From contig JAFGBI010000047.1 of NCBI GenBank assembly GCA_016933275.1, positions 1-47,471 of the forward strand: a DNA stretch of 47,471 bases. Reading direction: 5' to 3'. The stretch's first letter is position 1, and each line of letters starts with the position of its first letter. The DNA is from Polyangiaceae bacterium (GTDB taxonomy: Bacteria > Myxococcota_A > Polyangia > Polyangiales > Polyangiaceae). The position numbers and the translations under genes are program-made. Under the pieces are notes generated by a model that had not been told where the DNA came from, ran no database searches, and saw only the letters and a list, made by a program, of their open reading frames with translations. Shown in pieces: positions 10,712 to 19,885 of this stretch.

Positions 10712-13700
10712 TCATGGACGCGCGGACGGAGCCACCCCGGCCGCATGCTGCCGCGCGGCAGCATGCGCGCGGACCTGGTGCACGAAGGCCTCGAGGCGGG
10801 TCCGATTCGCGACGCCGTTGCTCCCCCCGTAAACCAGGGTGGAGACGGGGAGGTGGCCCATGTCGCGGCGAATCCGCGCCTCGAAGGCCTGCGACACCGA
10901 GCCCACCATGCAGTTGATGCAGGCGGCGTTGAGGATTCCGTCAACGCCTGCCCGCGCGTACCTCAACATTCGACCGAGGTTCAGGACGAGCAGGGGGTTC
11001 GCGGCCTGGCCCAGGTAGGGACGCGCGAGCGCCTGTGTTTCGGAGACGTCGAGCTCGGGCATCAGGCCGTCGATACCAGAGAAGGCACGCTCGACCTGCC
11101 GGCGTTGGCGGGTGATCACGCGAGCGGTCAGGGCAAACCGCGTCCCCCACAGCGGCCGCCGGAGGCGCCACCCGAGCGTCGAACGATAGGTGGCATTGTA
11201 CTCTGCGAGATCGGCGCCGAAGGGGGCGGGCCAGACCTCGCAGCCGGCTGACTCCAGCACCCGGAAGAGGCCGTCGGAAGCAAAATCGTTGATCCGCGTG
11301 TACACGTCCCCCGCGACGCCGATCACGGGTCTTCGCTGGCATCCGCGATCGATCGCGGAGAAGTCGCGGGCGCAACGGGCAAGCGCATCGAGGATGCCGC
11401 CCCGCTCCCCAGCGTGGGCCAGCCGCTCGAGGGAGCGCTGATAGACCGCGTCGGTTTCCCCCCGGTGGACCTCGTACGGCCGGATCCGACAACGGGCCCG
11501 GAGCAGCACGTCGGTCGCGACTAGGGTGGCCTGCATCCGGATCGCGAGCCGGAGGCCGATGAGGGCGCCCCAGCTGTCGAGCGACGGCATGACGATCCGA
11601 ATCCGCTCTGCGCCGAGCCGTTGCAGCAAAAGGTCGAGGCCGTCGCCGTACTGGCGGAGCAAGCAGGAAACAACCGTGCCAGGGAGGAAAAAGGCGTCAT
11701 TCGGGCGGAGGTCGCCGCTCGCGACCCAGGCCGCGAGGTCCCCCGCGATCATGGCGAAGGGGTGGCACTCACGGCCGGAAACCAGGGCCTCGCCGCGTTC
11801 GCGGATCGCCGGCGTCGGGGGTGGCAGCGACAGCACCTCGAAGCCCGCCGCCCTCAGGATCGCAGCCTGGCCAAGAGCGTGGTCGGCGAAATACGGCATC
11901 ACCATGCGCCCACGCGTCGTGAGATTCGGGCGGGGCGTGCTCCGCCTCGGCGACGCGGGACGGCGCCGCTCGAGGTGCGCCGCAACCTCGTCGGCAAAGG
12001 CCTCGATACGCGTGATGAGCCCCGCCTCAGAGCGATGCTCGTCTAGCTCGAGGACGAGGTGGGGTCGCGCCGCGAAGGCGCGCTCGAGGTGACGCAGGGT
12101 GAAGGCGTCTGGGCCGCAGCCGAAGGAAGAGACGATGACGGGCAAGAGCCGTTCATCCTTCACGACCAGCTCGGCGGCGCGTATGAGATCTCGCGCGAAG
12201 TGCCAGGGTAGGTCGCGCCATCGCTCGTCGAGCGCCACCTCGTCGAGCGGCAAGGCATCGAGGGGCAGCAGGGGCAGGCCGAGCCGGGCGAGGTGACGCC
12301 CCAGACCCAGGTTGAGCACCGGATCCGAGAGCAGGTACGGCCGCGCGAGGACCACGACGATCCGGTCGTGGCCGGCGTCGAGCACCTCCCTTCCCCAGGC
12401 CGAGAGCGCCTGCTGCAGGCGACGCGCCGCTTCGTCTCCCGCGATGAGCGCGCGTTCCACCGCGCGGCGGTCTAGCCCGAGCGAGCCACCGACCCCGGCG
12501 AGCGCGTCCACCCGCCGCCCCGGCGGCAGATCGAGCGACAGCTCGGGCGCGATCACCTCGACTCCAACGAACGCCCCCGCCACCATGAAGGGCAGGTGGT
12601 GGCCGAAGAGGCAGCTGCTCGCGGCGCCCTGGCCGCCAGGCAGCGCGCTGACGGACGGGATGAGAAGCTCCCTCACGTGCATCGCCGCGAGCTCCGCCGC
12701 GTGGCCGTACGCTGCCTTGATGGGGAGGCAGGTGTCCGAAGTGAGGTGACGCATCCCGGCCGCGAGGGTAGCCGTCGTCGTCGGCGGAGAAAGGAAGGGG
12801 ATCCGCCCAGCGGCACGCGCGAGCGCCGCGAACCAGGGGAGCAATGCGAGGGTGTGGGAGGCCCGGAGGAGCCCGATCGCATTCGCGGGCGGCTCGACCC
12901 CTGCCTCGATCCCGGAAGCGGAAAGGAGGAGCTCGCTGCGACGCGCGAGCGGATCGGGCACCGGTGGTCCGCCTTGGTCCCGCGACGTGTAGCGTTCGCA
13001 GACGTCACCGAAGTGGAAGCGGTCGCTGCCCGAACGGTAGCGGGTGACCTGGCAGCGGGCGCTGCACTGCGGGCACTCGAAGGAGCCCTCGAGCTCCCCC
13101 ACGGAGGCGCCGAAGCCGCGAAAGCGAGTGGGCGCCGCGAGCCGCCCCCCCCGCCGCGCATCCCGCACGAGCAAGGCGACGCCGAAGGCACCGGACACGC
13201 GGTGGTGCGGATGGACCAGCACCGATCGACCGAGCAGGCTCTGGAAAGCTGCGACGACCGCGCGGTTCGAGGCAGTTCCCCCCTGGAAGACGACCCTTTC
13301 GCCGATGGGACGATCTCCGACGACGCGGTCGAGGTAGTTGCGAGCGACCGAGAGCGCGAGGCCAGCAGTGACGTCCTCGACGGACGCGCCCGCCGCCATC
13401 GCCGCCACGGCCTCGCTCTCCATGAACACGGTGCAGCGCCGGCCGAGATCGACGGGAGACCGTGACGCCAGGGCACGGTCGGCGAACTCGCCAATGATGT
13501 CGATCCCGAGGCGTTCTGCCTGCTCCTCCAAGAATGAACCCGTGCCGGCAGCGCAGACGCGGTTCATGGTAAAGTCGAGGAGCATGCCCTCATGGGCCCG
13601 AATGTACTTGGCGTCCTGGCCCCCGATCTCGAAGACCGTGTCGGCCTCGGGCAGGAACGCCACGGCAGCGCGGAGCTGGGCCGCGATCTCGTTCTTCACC

Positions 13701-14860
13701 AGATCGGCACCGAGCAGGTGCCCTGCCAGGTGTCGACCCGAGCCAGTGGTCCCGACGCCGGCGATTCGTGGCAGCGTGGGGTACCGGTGAGCCACGCGGT
13801 CGAGCGCGTCCTCCACTGCCTCGATCGGGCGCCCGCGGGTCTTGACGTAAACGCAGTCGAGGAGTCGTCCCGAATGGTCGATGAGGGCGAGGTTGGTGCT
13901 CACCGACCCGACATCCACGCCGAGGATCCATTCCTCGGTCGCGAGCCCTTCTCCGGTCGGCTCACTCGTCGGCCCGGCCTCCATCACCTTGGACAACGGG
14001 GACGTCGTGCCGAATGACGTTCGCTGGTGCCGAGTACACTCGATGGCCTCGAACAGACGAGCGAGCGGGAGAGCCTCTGCCTCGGCGTGGAGCGCAGCGC
14101 CGACGGCCGAGCAGAGCTCCGGACGCTCCGGAACGACGAGGGTGGCCTCAGCGAGATGGAAGACCTCCCGGATCGCCCGCACCATCCCCTGATTTCTGGC
14201 GCAGCCGCCGATCAGCAGCACGGGCGGCTCGAGCTGCCGTCCCTTGAGCACCTGGGCTTGGAACGTGCGCACCAGGGCATGACAGAGGCCGAGCGCGATC
14301 TCATCAACCGGGGTCCCCTTCTGCTGCAAGTGAATGAGATCCGACTTGGTGAAGACCGCGCAGCGCCCCGCTACCGACGGCGCCCGCTTCGCCGCGGCGG
14401 CAGCCCGCGAGAAGGCGTCGAGCGTGAGGGAGAGGCGGCTCGCCTGCTGCTCGAGGAAGCTACCGGCACCGGCCGCGCACAGATCGGAGAGCGCGAAATC
14501 GACCCAGTCCCCGGGACGCTCCGGATCCAGGCGACACCAGAACGAGTACTGCCCTCCGAGGGAGAGGACATCGCGCGTATCCGGCTTCGCGTGACGAGCA
14601 CCGGTGACGGCAGCCACAACGTCCGGCACCTCGGTGGCGACGGCGAGCTCGGGCATGAGGAGGCCGCGTGAGCCTCCGGTGACCGCTACGCGCAGCTTGG
14701 GCCCACTTCGCTCGAAGACCAGGGGCTCGAGGAGCCGACGAAGAACGGACAAGGGCGACCCAGCGCAGGGCGCCGCCTGGTGCCAGCACACGGTCCCCTC
14801 GACGTCGATGAGTACCGCCTTGATCGCCGACGAGCCGAGATCGAGTCCAAGTCGCCGCAT
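10712..14860 (-). CDS. Giant acyl-CoA dehydratase activase-related protein
   Basis: 1382 aa. Two BcrAD/BadFG-type ATPase domains come first: residues 1-260 (LGLDLGSSAIKAV...SDLCAAGAGSFLEQQ) and about 310-570 (LGVDVGSVSTNLAL...NRVCAAGTGSFLEEQ). Each keeps the CAAGxGSFL cysteine that bridges the [4Fe-4S] cluster in activases of the 2-hydroxyacyl-CoA dehydratase family. A Cys-rich linker (CPQCSARC...GDVCERY) leads to a DUF2229-like part and a C-terminal HgdB-like region. In the family the ATPase drives low-potential electron transfer to a dehydratase. No separate dehydratase subunit or electron carrier is adjacent. The start ATG at 14860 is chosen because the upstream open frame is translated from element B. 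Confidence 0.88.
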   Translation of the reverse strand: MRRLGLDLGSSAIKAVLIDVEGTVCWHQAAPCAGSPLSVLRRLLEPLVFERSGPKLRVAVTGGSRGLLMPELAVATEVPDVVAAVTGARHAKPDTRDVLSLGGQYSFWCRLDPERPGDWVDFALSDLCAAGAGSFLEQQASRLSLTLDAFSRAAAAAKRAPSVAGRCAVFTKSDLIHLQQKGTPVDEIALGLCHALVRTFQAQVLKGRQLEPPVLLIGGCARNQGMVRAIREVFHLAEATLVVPERPELCSAVGAALHAEAEALPLARLFEAIECTRHQRTSFGTTSPLSKVMEAGPTSEPTGEGLATEEWILGVDVGSVSTNLALIDHSGRLLDCVYVKTRGRPIEAVEDALDRVAHRYPTLPRIAGVGTTGSGRHLAGHLLGADLVKNEIAAQLRAAVAFLPEADTVFEIGGQDAKYIRAHEGMLLDFTMNRVCAAGTGSFLEEQAERLGIDIIGEFADRALASRSPVDLGRRCTVFMESEAVAAMAAGASVEDVTAGLALSVARNYLDRVVGDRPIGERVVFQGGTASNRAVVAAFQSLLGRSVLVHPHHRVSGAFGVALLVRDARRGGRLAAPTRFRGFGASVGELEGSFECPQCSARCQVTRYRSGSDRFHFGDVCERYTSRDQGGPPVPDPLARRSELLLSASGIEAGVEPPANAIGLLRASHTLALLPWFAALARAAGRIPFLSPPTTTATLAAGMRHLTSDTCLPIKAAYGHAAELAAMHVRELLIPSVSALPGGQGAASSCLFGHHLPFMVAGAFVGVEVIAPELSLDLPPGRRVDALAGVGGSLGLDRRAVERALIAGDEAARRLQQALSAWGREVLDAGHDRIVVVLARPYLLSDPVLNLGLGRHLARLGLPLLPLDALPLDEVALDERWRDLPWHFARDLIRAAELVVKDERLLPVIVSSFGCGPDAFTLRHLERAFAARPHLVLELDEHRSEAGLITRIEAFADEVAAHLERRRPASPRRSTPRPNLTTRGRMVMPYFADHALGQAAILRAAGFEVLSLPPPTPAIRERGEALVSGRECHPFAMIAGDLAAWVASGDLRPNDAFFLPGTVVSCLLRQYGDGLDLLLQRLGAERIRIVMPSLDSWGALIGLRLAIRMQATLVATDVLLRARCRIRPYEVHRGETDAVYQRSLERLAHAGERGGILDALARCARDFSAIDRGCQRRPVIGVAGDVYTRINDFASDGLFRVLESAGCEVWPAPFGADLAEYNATYRSTLGWRLRRPLWGTRFALTARVITRQRRQVERAFSGIDGLMPELDVSETQALARPYLGQAANPLLVLNLGRMLRYARAGVDGILNAACINCMVGSVSQAFEARIRRDMGHLPVSTLVYGGSNGVANRTRLEAFVHQVRAHAAARQHAAGVAPSARP
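10743..10766. terminator. 24-bp perfect palindrome at the lgt / activase convergent junction
   Basis: The arms gcatgctgccgc and gcggcagcatgc are exact reverse complements with no loop. It sits within the last codons of the minus-strand activase gene, 49 bp past the lgt stop. It could fold in both transcripts and slow transcription from either side. There is no T-tract, so intrinsic termination is uncertain. Confidence 0.35.
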
Positions 14861-14944
14861 GGAGTTCGAAGTACGACCGCGTCCGGCCGACAGGTCTCGG
14901 TAGCAAGGCGGCGGTGAAGCCGCAATCGCAGGCGCTCGCAGCCC

Positions 14945-15300
14945 ACCCTCGATCGGCGGCACGCTGGGCGAGCCGGGGATGCAGCTTCGGTGGGATTCAT
15001 GCCCCATCCGCCGCAGGCCCCATGACCGCGCCCCACCGCCCATTGCCGCGCCCGAACGGCGCTGGCGTGGGGCGTGCGCCATCCGGCGGGGATCCCACCG
15101 AAGCCGACCATCGGACCGTCAGCCCCATCCCCCGTCCGTTCCCACCGGGCCCAAACGCACCCACAGCGAACCTGTGCCCGCTTCCCGCTGCCCAGTCCCC
15201 TGGCAACCACTGGCAGCACTGCTTGCCAGGCCAGCCCCTCTCCCCGCATCCCAACAGCCGCCCCCGCTCCCGCTCCCGGCCCGTTCGCCAATCAAAGGTG
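14945..15300 (+). repeat. Element B, copy 1 (about 355 bp)
   Basis: Nearly identical to 17407-17761: by eye about 17 substitutions and one 1-bp indel. The two ends are loosely inverted (accctcgatcggcggcacg at the left; the reverse complement of the right end reads cacctttgattggcg). Internal inverted repeats include cgccccac/gtggggcg. There is no gene inside. It lies between the dapB stop and the activase start and would form part of the activase leader. Confidence 0.85.
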
Positions 15301-15431
15301 GCTCGCAGCCCAGCCTCGTCTCCTGGAACCTCGCGGTTGAGCCGTGGGCAGCTCGTCGCGACGGCGCGGGCAGCGCGATCACCCGAGAGGCGGAGGTCGT
15401 CGGTCGCGCCTCCTCGCCAGGTGCCGGCGGC

Positions 15432-16220
15432 TCACCCGCCGAGCACATCACGAAAGGCGTACCGACCCGACGGCTTGCCGAGCACCCACCGTGCAGCGCG
15501 CAGGGCGCCGTGCGCGAAGAGCTCGCGGCTGTGGGCGCGATGAGCGAGCTCAAGCCGCTCGCCAGGCCCGAAGAGGTACACTGTGTGGTCGCCAACCACG
15601 TCACCACCGCGAACGGCGAGCATGCCAAGCTCGTCGGTCCCCCGCGCGCCGACCTCGCCCTCGCGACCGAGCACCTCGCGCGACTCGGGGCGAACAGCCT
15701 TGATCGCTTGCCCGAGCCGACGGGCCGTCCCGCTCGGAGCATCGACCTTCTTCTTGTGGTGGATCTCGACGATCTCCGCGTCGTAGTCGGGACCGAGCCG
15801 ACGAACAGCATGCTCGACGAGCTCCGCCAGCACCTGCACCCCGAGGCTGGTGTTCGGCGCCCAAAGGACGGGCACGACCGCCGCGGCCCTGTCGAGCGCC
15901 TCCTGCGCGACCGGGTCCAGGTTCGTCGTTCCGCTCATCAGCGCGACGCCCGCCCGAGTCGCCGCGGCCGCAATTCCGGCGACCGCAGAGGCCGTCGAGA
16001 AGTCGATGACGACCTCGGCCCCGAGCAACACAGCGGCCTGATCCGAAGTCGCAACGAGCCCCAAGGTACCGAGCCCCGCGAGCTCTCCGAGATCGCGGCC
16101 GACAGCGGGATCGGCGGCGGCACAGCCCGCGCCGACGAGCTCGATGTCCCCGGCAGCGTGCGCGAGCCGTGCGATCGTGAGGCCCATGCGCCCGGTGGCT
16201 CCATGGATGGCTAGCTTCAT
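15432..16220 (-). CDS. dapB: 4-hydroxy-tetrahydrodipicolinate reductase DapB
   Basis: 262 aa, usual length. It reduces 4-hydroxy-tetrahydrodipicolinate to tetrahydrodipicolinate in lysine and diaminopimelate synthesis. The N-terminal nucleotide-binding motif GATGRMG, VVIDFSTASAV, SGTTNLD and the signature EIVEIHHKKKVDAPSGTA are present. The ATG at 16220 gives the standard N-terminus MKLAIHGATGRMG; the longer frame to 16325 reads into the leader. It lies 68 bp downstream of rlmN on the same strand, so co-transcription is likely. No other dap gene is nearby. Confidence 0.96.
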   Translation of the reverse strand: MKLAIHGATGRMGLTIARLAHAAGDIELVGAGCAAADPAVGRDLGELAGLGTLGLVATSDQAAVLLGAEVVIDFSTASAVAGIAAAATRAGVALMSGTTNLDPVAQEALDRAAAVVPVLWAPNTSLGVQVLAELVEHAVRRLGPDYDAEIVEIHHKKKVDAPSGTARRLGQAIKAVRPESREVLGREGEVGARGTDELGMLAVRGGDVVGDHTVYLFGPGERLELAHRAHSRELFAHGALRAARWVLGKPSGRYAFRDVLGG

Positions 16221-16288
16221 GGTGTGCGAACGCTCCCAGAGGAACAGGCCGAACGCAAGGGGCGAGATCCCCGAGGGGCTCCCCGTAT

Positions 16289-17347
16289 TCACCCCCTCGC
16301 CAGACTGAGTCCGAGCTGCCCACACGCGGCCTCGACGTCACCACCGCCCGAGTAGCGCCGCACCACGGGAGTGCCTCGGCCGCCGATGCGCTCGCGGAAC
16401 GCATCGAGCCGTTCCGGGGGCGCAGGCACGAACGGATCGTCCACACCCAGGCGGTTGTAGGTGATGAGGCTGAGACGAGGCTGCAGTCCGGCAGCAGCGA
16501 GGAAGCCATCGATGAGCGCGGTGAGGGCCGCGATGTCCTCGTCCGTGTCGTTGACTCCGCCGAGCAGGGTGTAGCTGAGGACCGGCGCCACCCGCGTCCG
16601 CCGCGCGTGCGCGGCAAGGAGCGCCAGCAGGCCGGCGAGCGGGTGCTGGCGTTCGCTCGGGATGAGCGCCAAGCGACGCGCGGGGATCGCCGAGCCGATC
16701 GAGAGCGCGATGCGAACGCGCCGCGGGATGCTCGAGAGAAGCTCGGCCAGACCTGGCACCAGCCCCGCGGTGGACACGGTTACGTTGCAGGCGTCAATGG
16801 CCAACGCGGCCGGCTCGCAGAGGACCCGGATGGTGGTCAGCACCGCCGCGAGGTTCGCCAGCGGCTCGCCCATACCCTGAAAGACCACGCCGTGGATCCG
16901 GCTCCCCGCGGGGAGCCGCCCGCGGAGCTGGCGCACCTGGTCGATGATCTCCCAGGAAGCGAGTTGCCGTCGATGTCCGAGCCGGGCCGTGCCGCAGAAG
17001 GCGCACCCCATCCCGCAACCGACCTGGCAGGATACGCAGGCCACGAAGCGACCGGGGCGCTCGAGGGGGATCCGCACCGCCTCGACGATCGCTCCGTCCG
17101 GCGCGGCGAAGGCATATTTCACGAAGGGATCGATGGCGCTCGGCCGCTCCTCCACGAGCGTGAGGTGCGGCGTCGAGACGAGCCTCCGCAGCGCCTGGTA
17201 CGGCGCCCGGCGCACGCCCGCCGGGGTGACGGCCGGAAGCTCACCCAACCGATGCACCAGCGACACCACGCGTCGCGCCTCGGCCACATCGAGCCCCGGC
17301 ACACGGTGCACGAGCTCGTGGGGCAGGAGAGCGCTCGCCGATTCCAT
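16289..17347 (-). CDS. rlmN: RlmN-type 23S rRNA / tRNA adenine C2-methyltransferase
   Basis: 352 aa radical SAM methyltransferase. The cluster motif is C111-x3-C115-x2-C118 (CGMGCAFC) and the C-terminal methyl-carrying cysteine is C342 in DVEAACGQL. Conserved GMGEPLANL, STAGLVPG-type and GGVNDTDED blocks are present. Family knowledge: methylates A2503 of 23S rRNA and A37 of some tRNAs using two SAM molecules. The residue before DVEAACGQL is GG rather than the usual RG-x, so it may be a divergent paralogue. The start is taken as the ATG at 17347; one at 17401 is also in frame. Element B copy 2 begins 60 bp upstream. Confidence 0.9.
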   Translation of the reverse strand: MESASALLPHELVHRVPGLDVAEARRVVSLVHRLGELPAVTPAGVRRAPYQALRRLVSTPHLTLVEERPSAIDPFVKYAFAAPDGAIVEAVRIPLERPGRFVACVSCQVGCGMGCAFCGTARLGHRRQLASWEIIDQVRQLRGRLPAGSRIHGVVFQGMGEPLANLAAVLTTIRVLCEPAALAIDACNVTVSTAGLVPGLAELLSSIPRRVRIALSIGSAIPARRLALIPSERQHPLAGLLALLAAHARRTRVAPVLSYTLLGGVNDTDEDIAALTALIDGFLAAAGLQPRLSLITYNRLGVDDPFVPAPPERLDAFRERIGGRGTPVVRRYSGGGDVEAACGQLGLSLARG

Positions 17348-17406
17348 GGCTGGGAGGGGTGGTAGCACGGGGCCGTGGCGCGGGGGATCTCCCCGCCCCA
17401 TGAAGC

Positions 17407-17761
17407 ACCCTCGATCGGCGGCACGCTGGGCGAGCCGGGGATGCAGCTTCGGTGGGATTCATGCCCCATCCGGCGCAGGCCCCATGACCGCGCCCCACCG
17501 CCCATTGCCGCGCCCGAACGGCGCTGGCGTGGGGCGTGCGCCATCCGGCGGGGATCCACCGAAGCCAACCATCGGACCGTCAGCCCCATCCCCCGTCCGC
17601 GCCCACCGGGCCCAAACGCACCCACAGCGGATCTGTGCCCGCTGGCCGCTTCCCAGTCCCCTGGCAACCACTGGCAGCACTGCTTGCCAGGCCAGCCCCT
17701 CTTCCCGCATCCCAACAGCCGTTCCCGCTCCCGCCCCCGGCCCAATCGCCAATCAAAGGTG
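17407..17761 (+). repeat. Element B, copy 2 (about 355 bp)
   Basis: Direct repeat of 14945-15300 in the same orientation, about 95% identical by eye. With copy 1 it brackets the rlmN-dapB pair. It fills most of the gap between rlmN and the HAD gene; the remaining 17762-17949 shows no further feature. Confidence 0.85.
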
Positions 17762-17949
17762 CCCCTTGAAGCGAGACGAGCAGGACCCTCAGGCCCGGGC
17801 GCCTCGCTCGTGTCCGCTTCTCTGGAGGCGGCGCTGGCCCCGTGCCGGCGAACACTCGCCCTGGCCGTCGCGGATAGCGTCGACGAAATGGTGGCTGGAC
17901 GAGATCCCGTTGTGTTCGCGGTCCCGACCGAGTCAAGGTCGGACCGACC

Positions 17950-18684
17950 ATGACCTCCCCGAACCTCGTCGACACGCTCCTCGCTGCCGCCCGCGCGGCG
18001 CGCTCCGCCGGCCGTGACCCACTCGTGGTCCTCGACCTCGATGGCACCCTCTACGATAGCCGGGTCCGGACCCTGCGGGTCCTCCTCGAGCTCGCCCACC
18101 AGCACGCGACGGAGCACCCGACGCTGCTCGCGGCCATCCGCCGCCTCACGACCAACGCCGTCCAGTACCGGGTGAGCGACACGCTGGCCTCGGTCGGTGT
18201 CTCCGAACCGGCTCTCGTGCGGGAAGCCGAGGCGTTCTGGAGCGACCGCGTCTTCACGAACGATTACGTCCTTCACGATCTGCCCACGCCGGGCGCGGTG
18301 GACTTCGTGCGTACCCTCTACGAGGTGGGCGTCGTGCTCTGCTATCTCACGGGGCGCGACGCTCCCAACATGCTCGTCGGGACAGTGCGCGCGCTGCAAC
18401 GGGACGGGTTCCCCGTGGGTACGCTCGGCACGCGCCTGGTCCTCAAGGAGGCCCCGCAGCTCGGGGATCTCTCCTTCAAGACGAACATCGCAGAGCGCCT
18501 CGCCGCCGCCGGGACCGTCATCGGCGCGTTCGACAACGAGCCGGGGCTCTGCAACCTCTTCCGCGAAGCCTATCCGGCAGCGACCGTGGTGCACCTCGCG
18601 ACCGCGTTCTCCCCTGACGCGCCACCGCTGGCACCAGGGATCGCGAGCGTGCCGGATTTCTTGGCGTTGACCGCGAACGAGTGA
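17950..18684 (+). CDS. HAD-superfamily hydrolase
   Basis: 244 aa. HAD motif I is VVLDLDGTLYDS with the nucleophile D29 and acid D31. Motif II is the threonine of YLTGRD, motif III is probably the lysine in SFKTN, and motif IV is GAFDNEPG. A helical cap of about 90 residues lies between motifs I and II. Most likely a small-molecule phosphatase; the substrate cannot be told from the sequence. It stands alone, with the element B repeat upstream and a convergent lipoprotein frame overlapping its 3' end. Confidence 0.85.
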   Translation: MTSPNLVDTLLAAARAARSAGRDPLVVLDLDGTLYDSRVRTLRVLLELAHQHATEHPTLLAAIRRLTTNAVQYRVSDTLASVGVSEPALVREAEAFWSDRVFTNDYVLHDLPTPGAVDFVRTLYEVGVVLCYLTGRDAPNMLVGTVRALQRDGFPVGTLGTRLVLKEAPQLGDLSFKTNIAERLAAAGTVIGAFDNEPGLCNLFREAYPAATVVHLATAFSPDAPPLAPGIASVPDFLALTANE

Positions 18685-18791
18685 GCCGCGGCGGCCGTGA
18701 CCCGCTCCGGGGAGGCCGGGGTCTTCGTCGCCACACAGGCCGCAGCGAACCAACCCAACGCGACAGCGATACCCAAGCCATGCGTGCTCAT
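18570..18791 (-). CDS. Small putative lipoprotein, antisense overlap with the HAD gene
   Basis: 73 codons. The ATG at 18791 is preceded by an excellent Shine-Dalgarno (GGAGGTGGCC). The N-terminus MSTHGLGIAVALGWFAAAC is a short lipoprotein signal with the lipobox cysteine at position 19. The mature part (VATKTPASPERVTAAAAHSF...) resembles no family I know. The last 115 bp run antisense over the end of the HAD gene, which is unusual and lowers confidence. Confidence 0.45.
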   Translation of the reverse strand: MSTHGLGIAVALGWFAAACVATKTPASPERVTAAAAHSFAVNAKKSGTLAIPGASGGASGENAVARCTTVAAG

Positions 18792-19099
18792 GGCCACCTC
18801 CATCCACGGTGTGGACGACCCCCGCCGCCGGGTCGAGTCCGCTTGTGCACAATTGCGCGTCTTAGACGGTAACCTATGTACGAACCAGATCCAATCCGGG
18901 GGGCTCCGCGTCGCCAACGCCCGCGGTCGGTCGACGCGCGGCCCCCCGGCAGGAACGCAAAGCTTCATGGGTACCTTCAGCTCGCCACTCAGCTCCGGCT
19001 GGGACCGGACCGCTCCCGGTTAGCGTTGTCGCGCGCTCCGCGCAGCGCACCGCCGCAGATCACGGTTCGAATCGTACTGCTGACTCGGGACACTCGGCG
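18792..19099. other. Intergenic region, nothing firm
   Basis: A plus-strand frame from 18876 (MYEPDPIRGAPRRQR) is open but runs antisense into the PAS gene and has poor coding character. No repeat copy or clear terminator was found. Confidence 0.3.
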
Positions 19100-19885
19100 T
19101 CAGCTACGACGACTCGTCGCGCGGGTCGGTTGCTCTCGAATCACGCGTAGCGTCAGGGCGTCGTCCCAATCGGAGCGCTCGAACGTCGTCTCGGTCACGA
19201 GCAGGACGGTAGACTCCGTTGCCTTCAACGTGACCTCGTAGGTGCGCGGAGCCACCGGGTGCTGCCCGGCAAGCGATACGGCCTCACGGGTCTCCTCGGT
19301 AATAAGCTCGGTGAAACAGCGGCCGAGGAGGTCTTCGGCGCTGACGTCGAGCATCGTCGCCAGGGCTTGATTGGCGAAGCGGAAGCGGTCATCGGCGTCG
19401 AAGACGCCGACGCCTTCGCCGAGACTCTCCACCAGCGCGCGATGGAGGTCCTTGCTCCGCAGGAGCGCACGCTCGGTCTGCTCCCGGGCCTTGACCTCGC
19501 GGGTCAGGCGCGCGTTGGCATCCCGAAGGCGGCGGCGGGAGTCGAGGATCATGCCGGTACCCACACCGAGCACAAGCTTGGCGGCGATCGCGAGGGCCAG
19601 GGCCCAGAAGCTCGTCTCCCGGTCGAGGCCGATGAACAGCGCTGACCTCGAGTCAAGTACCACCGTGATCAGGACGACCACCACCGCGCCGCGCGCTCCG
19701 AGCAGGGCACCGCCGAGGACACACAGCACCATGCCCAGCAGAAACGTCGGGTTCCCGAGGACGCCATGGAGCGGCACGAAGCCAACCCAGTACACGACGG
19801 TCAAGACGGCCAAGGCCCCGACCCGCCAGGCGAAGTCCGTTGACTGGGGCCCTGGTCCCGAACGCACCTGGTGCTCAGGGGACAT
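19100..19885 (-). CDS. Membrane-anchored PAS-domain protein
   Basis: 261 aa. Three to four membrane segments lie in residues 20-115 (AVLTVVYWVGFVPLHG; FLLGMVLCVLGGALLGA; VVVVLITVV; FWALALAIAAKLVLGVG). A coiled-coil linker (RRRLRDANARLTREVKAREQTERALL) leads to a PAS domain at about 145-235 (ALVESLGEGVGVFDADDRFRFAN...GRCFTELI). No histidine kinase, GGDEF or other output domain follows the PAS domain, so it resembles the sensory half of a MASE1/PAS kinase. It may signal through a partner or be truncated. A ligand cannot be assigned. Confidence 0.75.
   Translation of the reverse strand: MSPEHQVRSGPGPQSTDFAWRVGALAVLTVVYWVGFVPLHGVLGNPTFLLGMVLCVLGGALLGARGAVVVVLITVVLDSRSALFIGLDRETSFWALALAIAAKLVLGVGTGMILDSRRRLRDANARLTREVKAREQTERALLRSKDLHRALVESLGEGVGVFDADDRFRFANQALATMLDVSAEDLLGRCFTELITEETREAVSLAGQHPVAPRTYEVTLKATESTVLLVTETTFERSDWDDALTLRVIREQPTRATSRRS

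Noticed and set aside
17119-18852. 577-codon minus-strand frame
   Set aside because: Runs antisense to the HAD gene and through element B copy 2 into rlmN in the wrong frame; no domain pattern.
19055-19090. Possible tRNA T-arm (ggttcgaatc)
   Set aside because: The T-stem does not pair and no acceptor, D or anticodon stems were found around it.
18876-19241. 121-codon plus-strand frame
   Set aside because: Runs antisense over the PAS gene, weak Shine-Dalgarno, no family resemblance.
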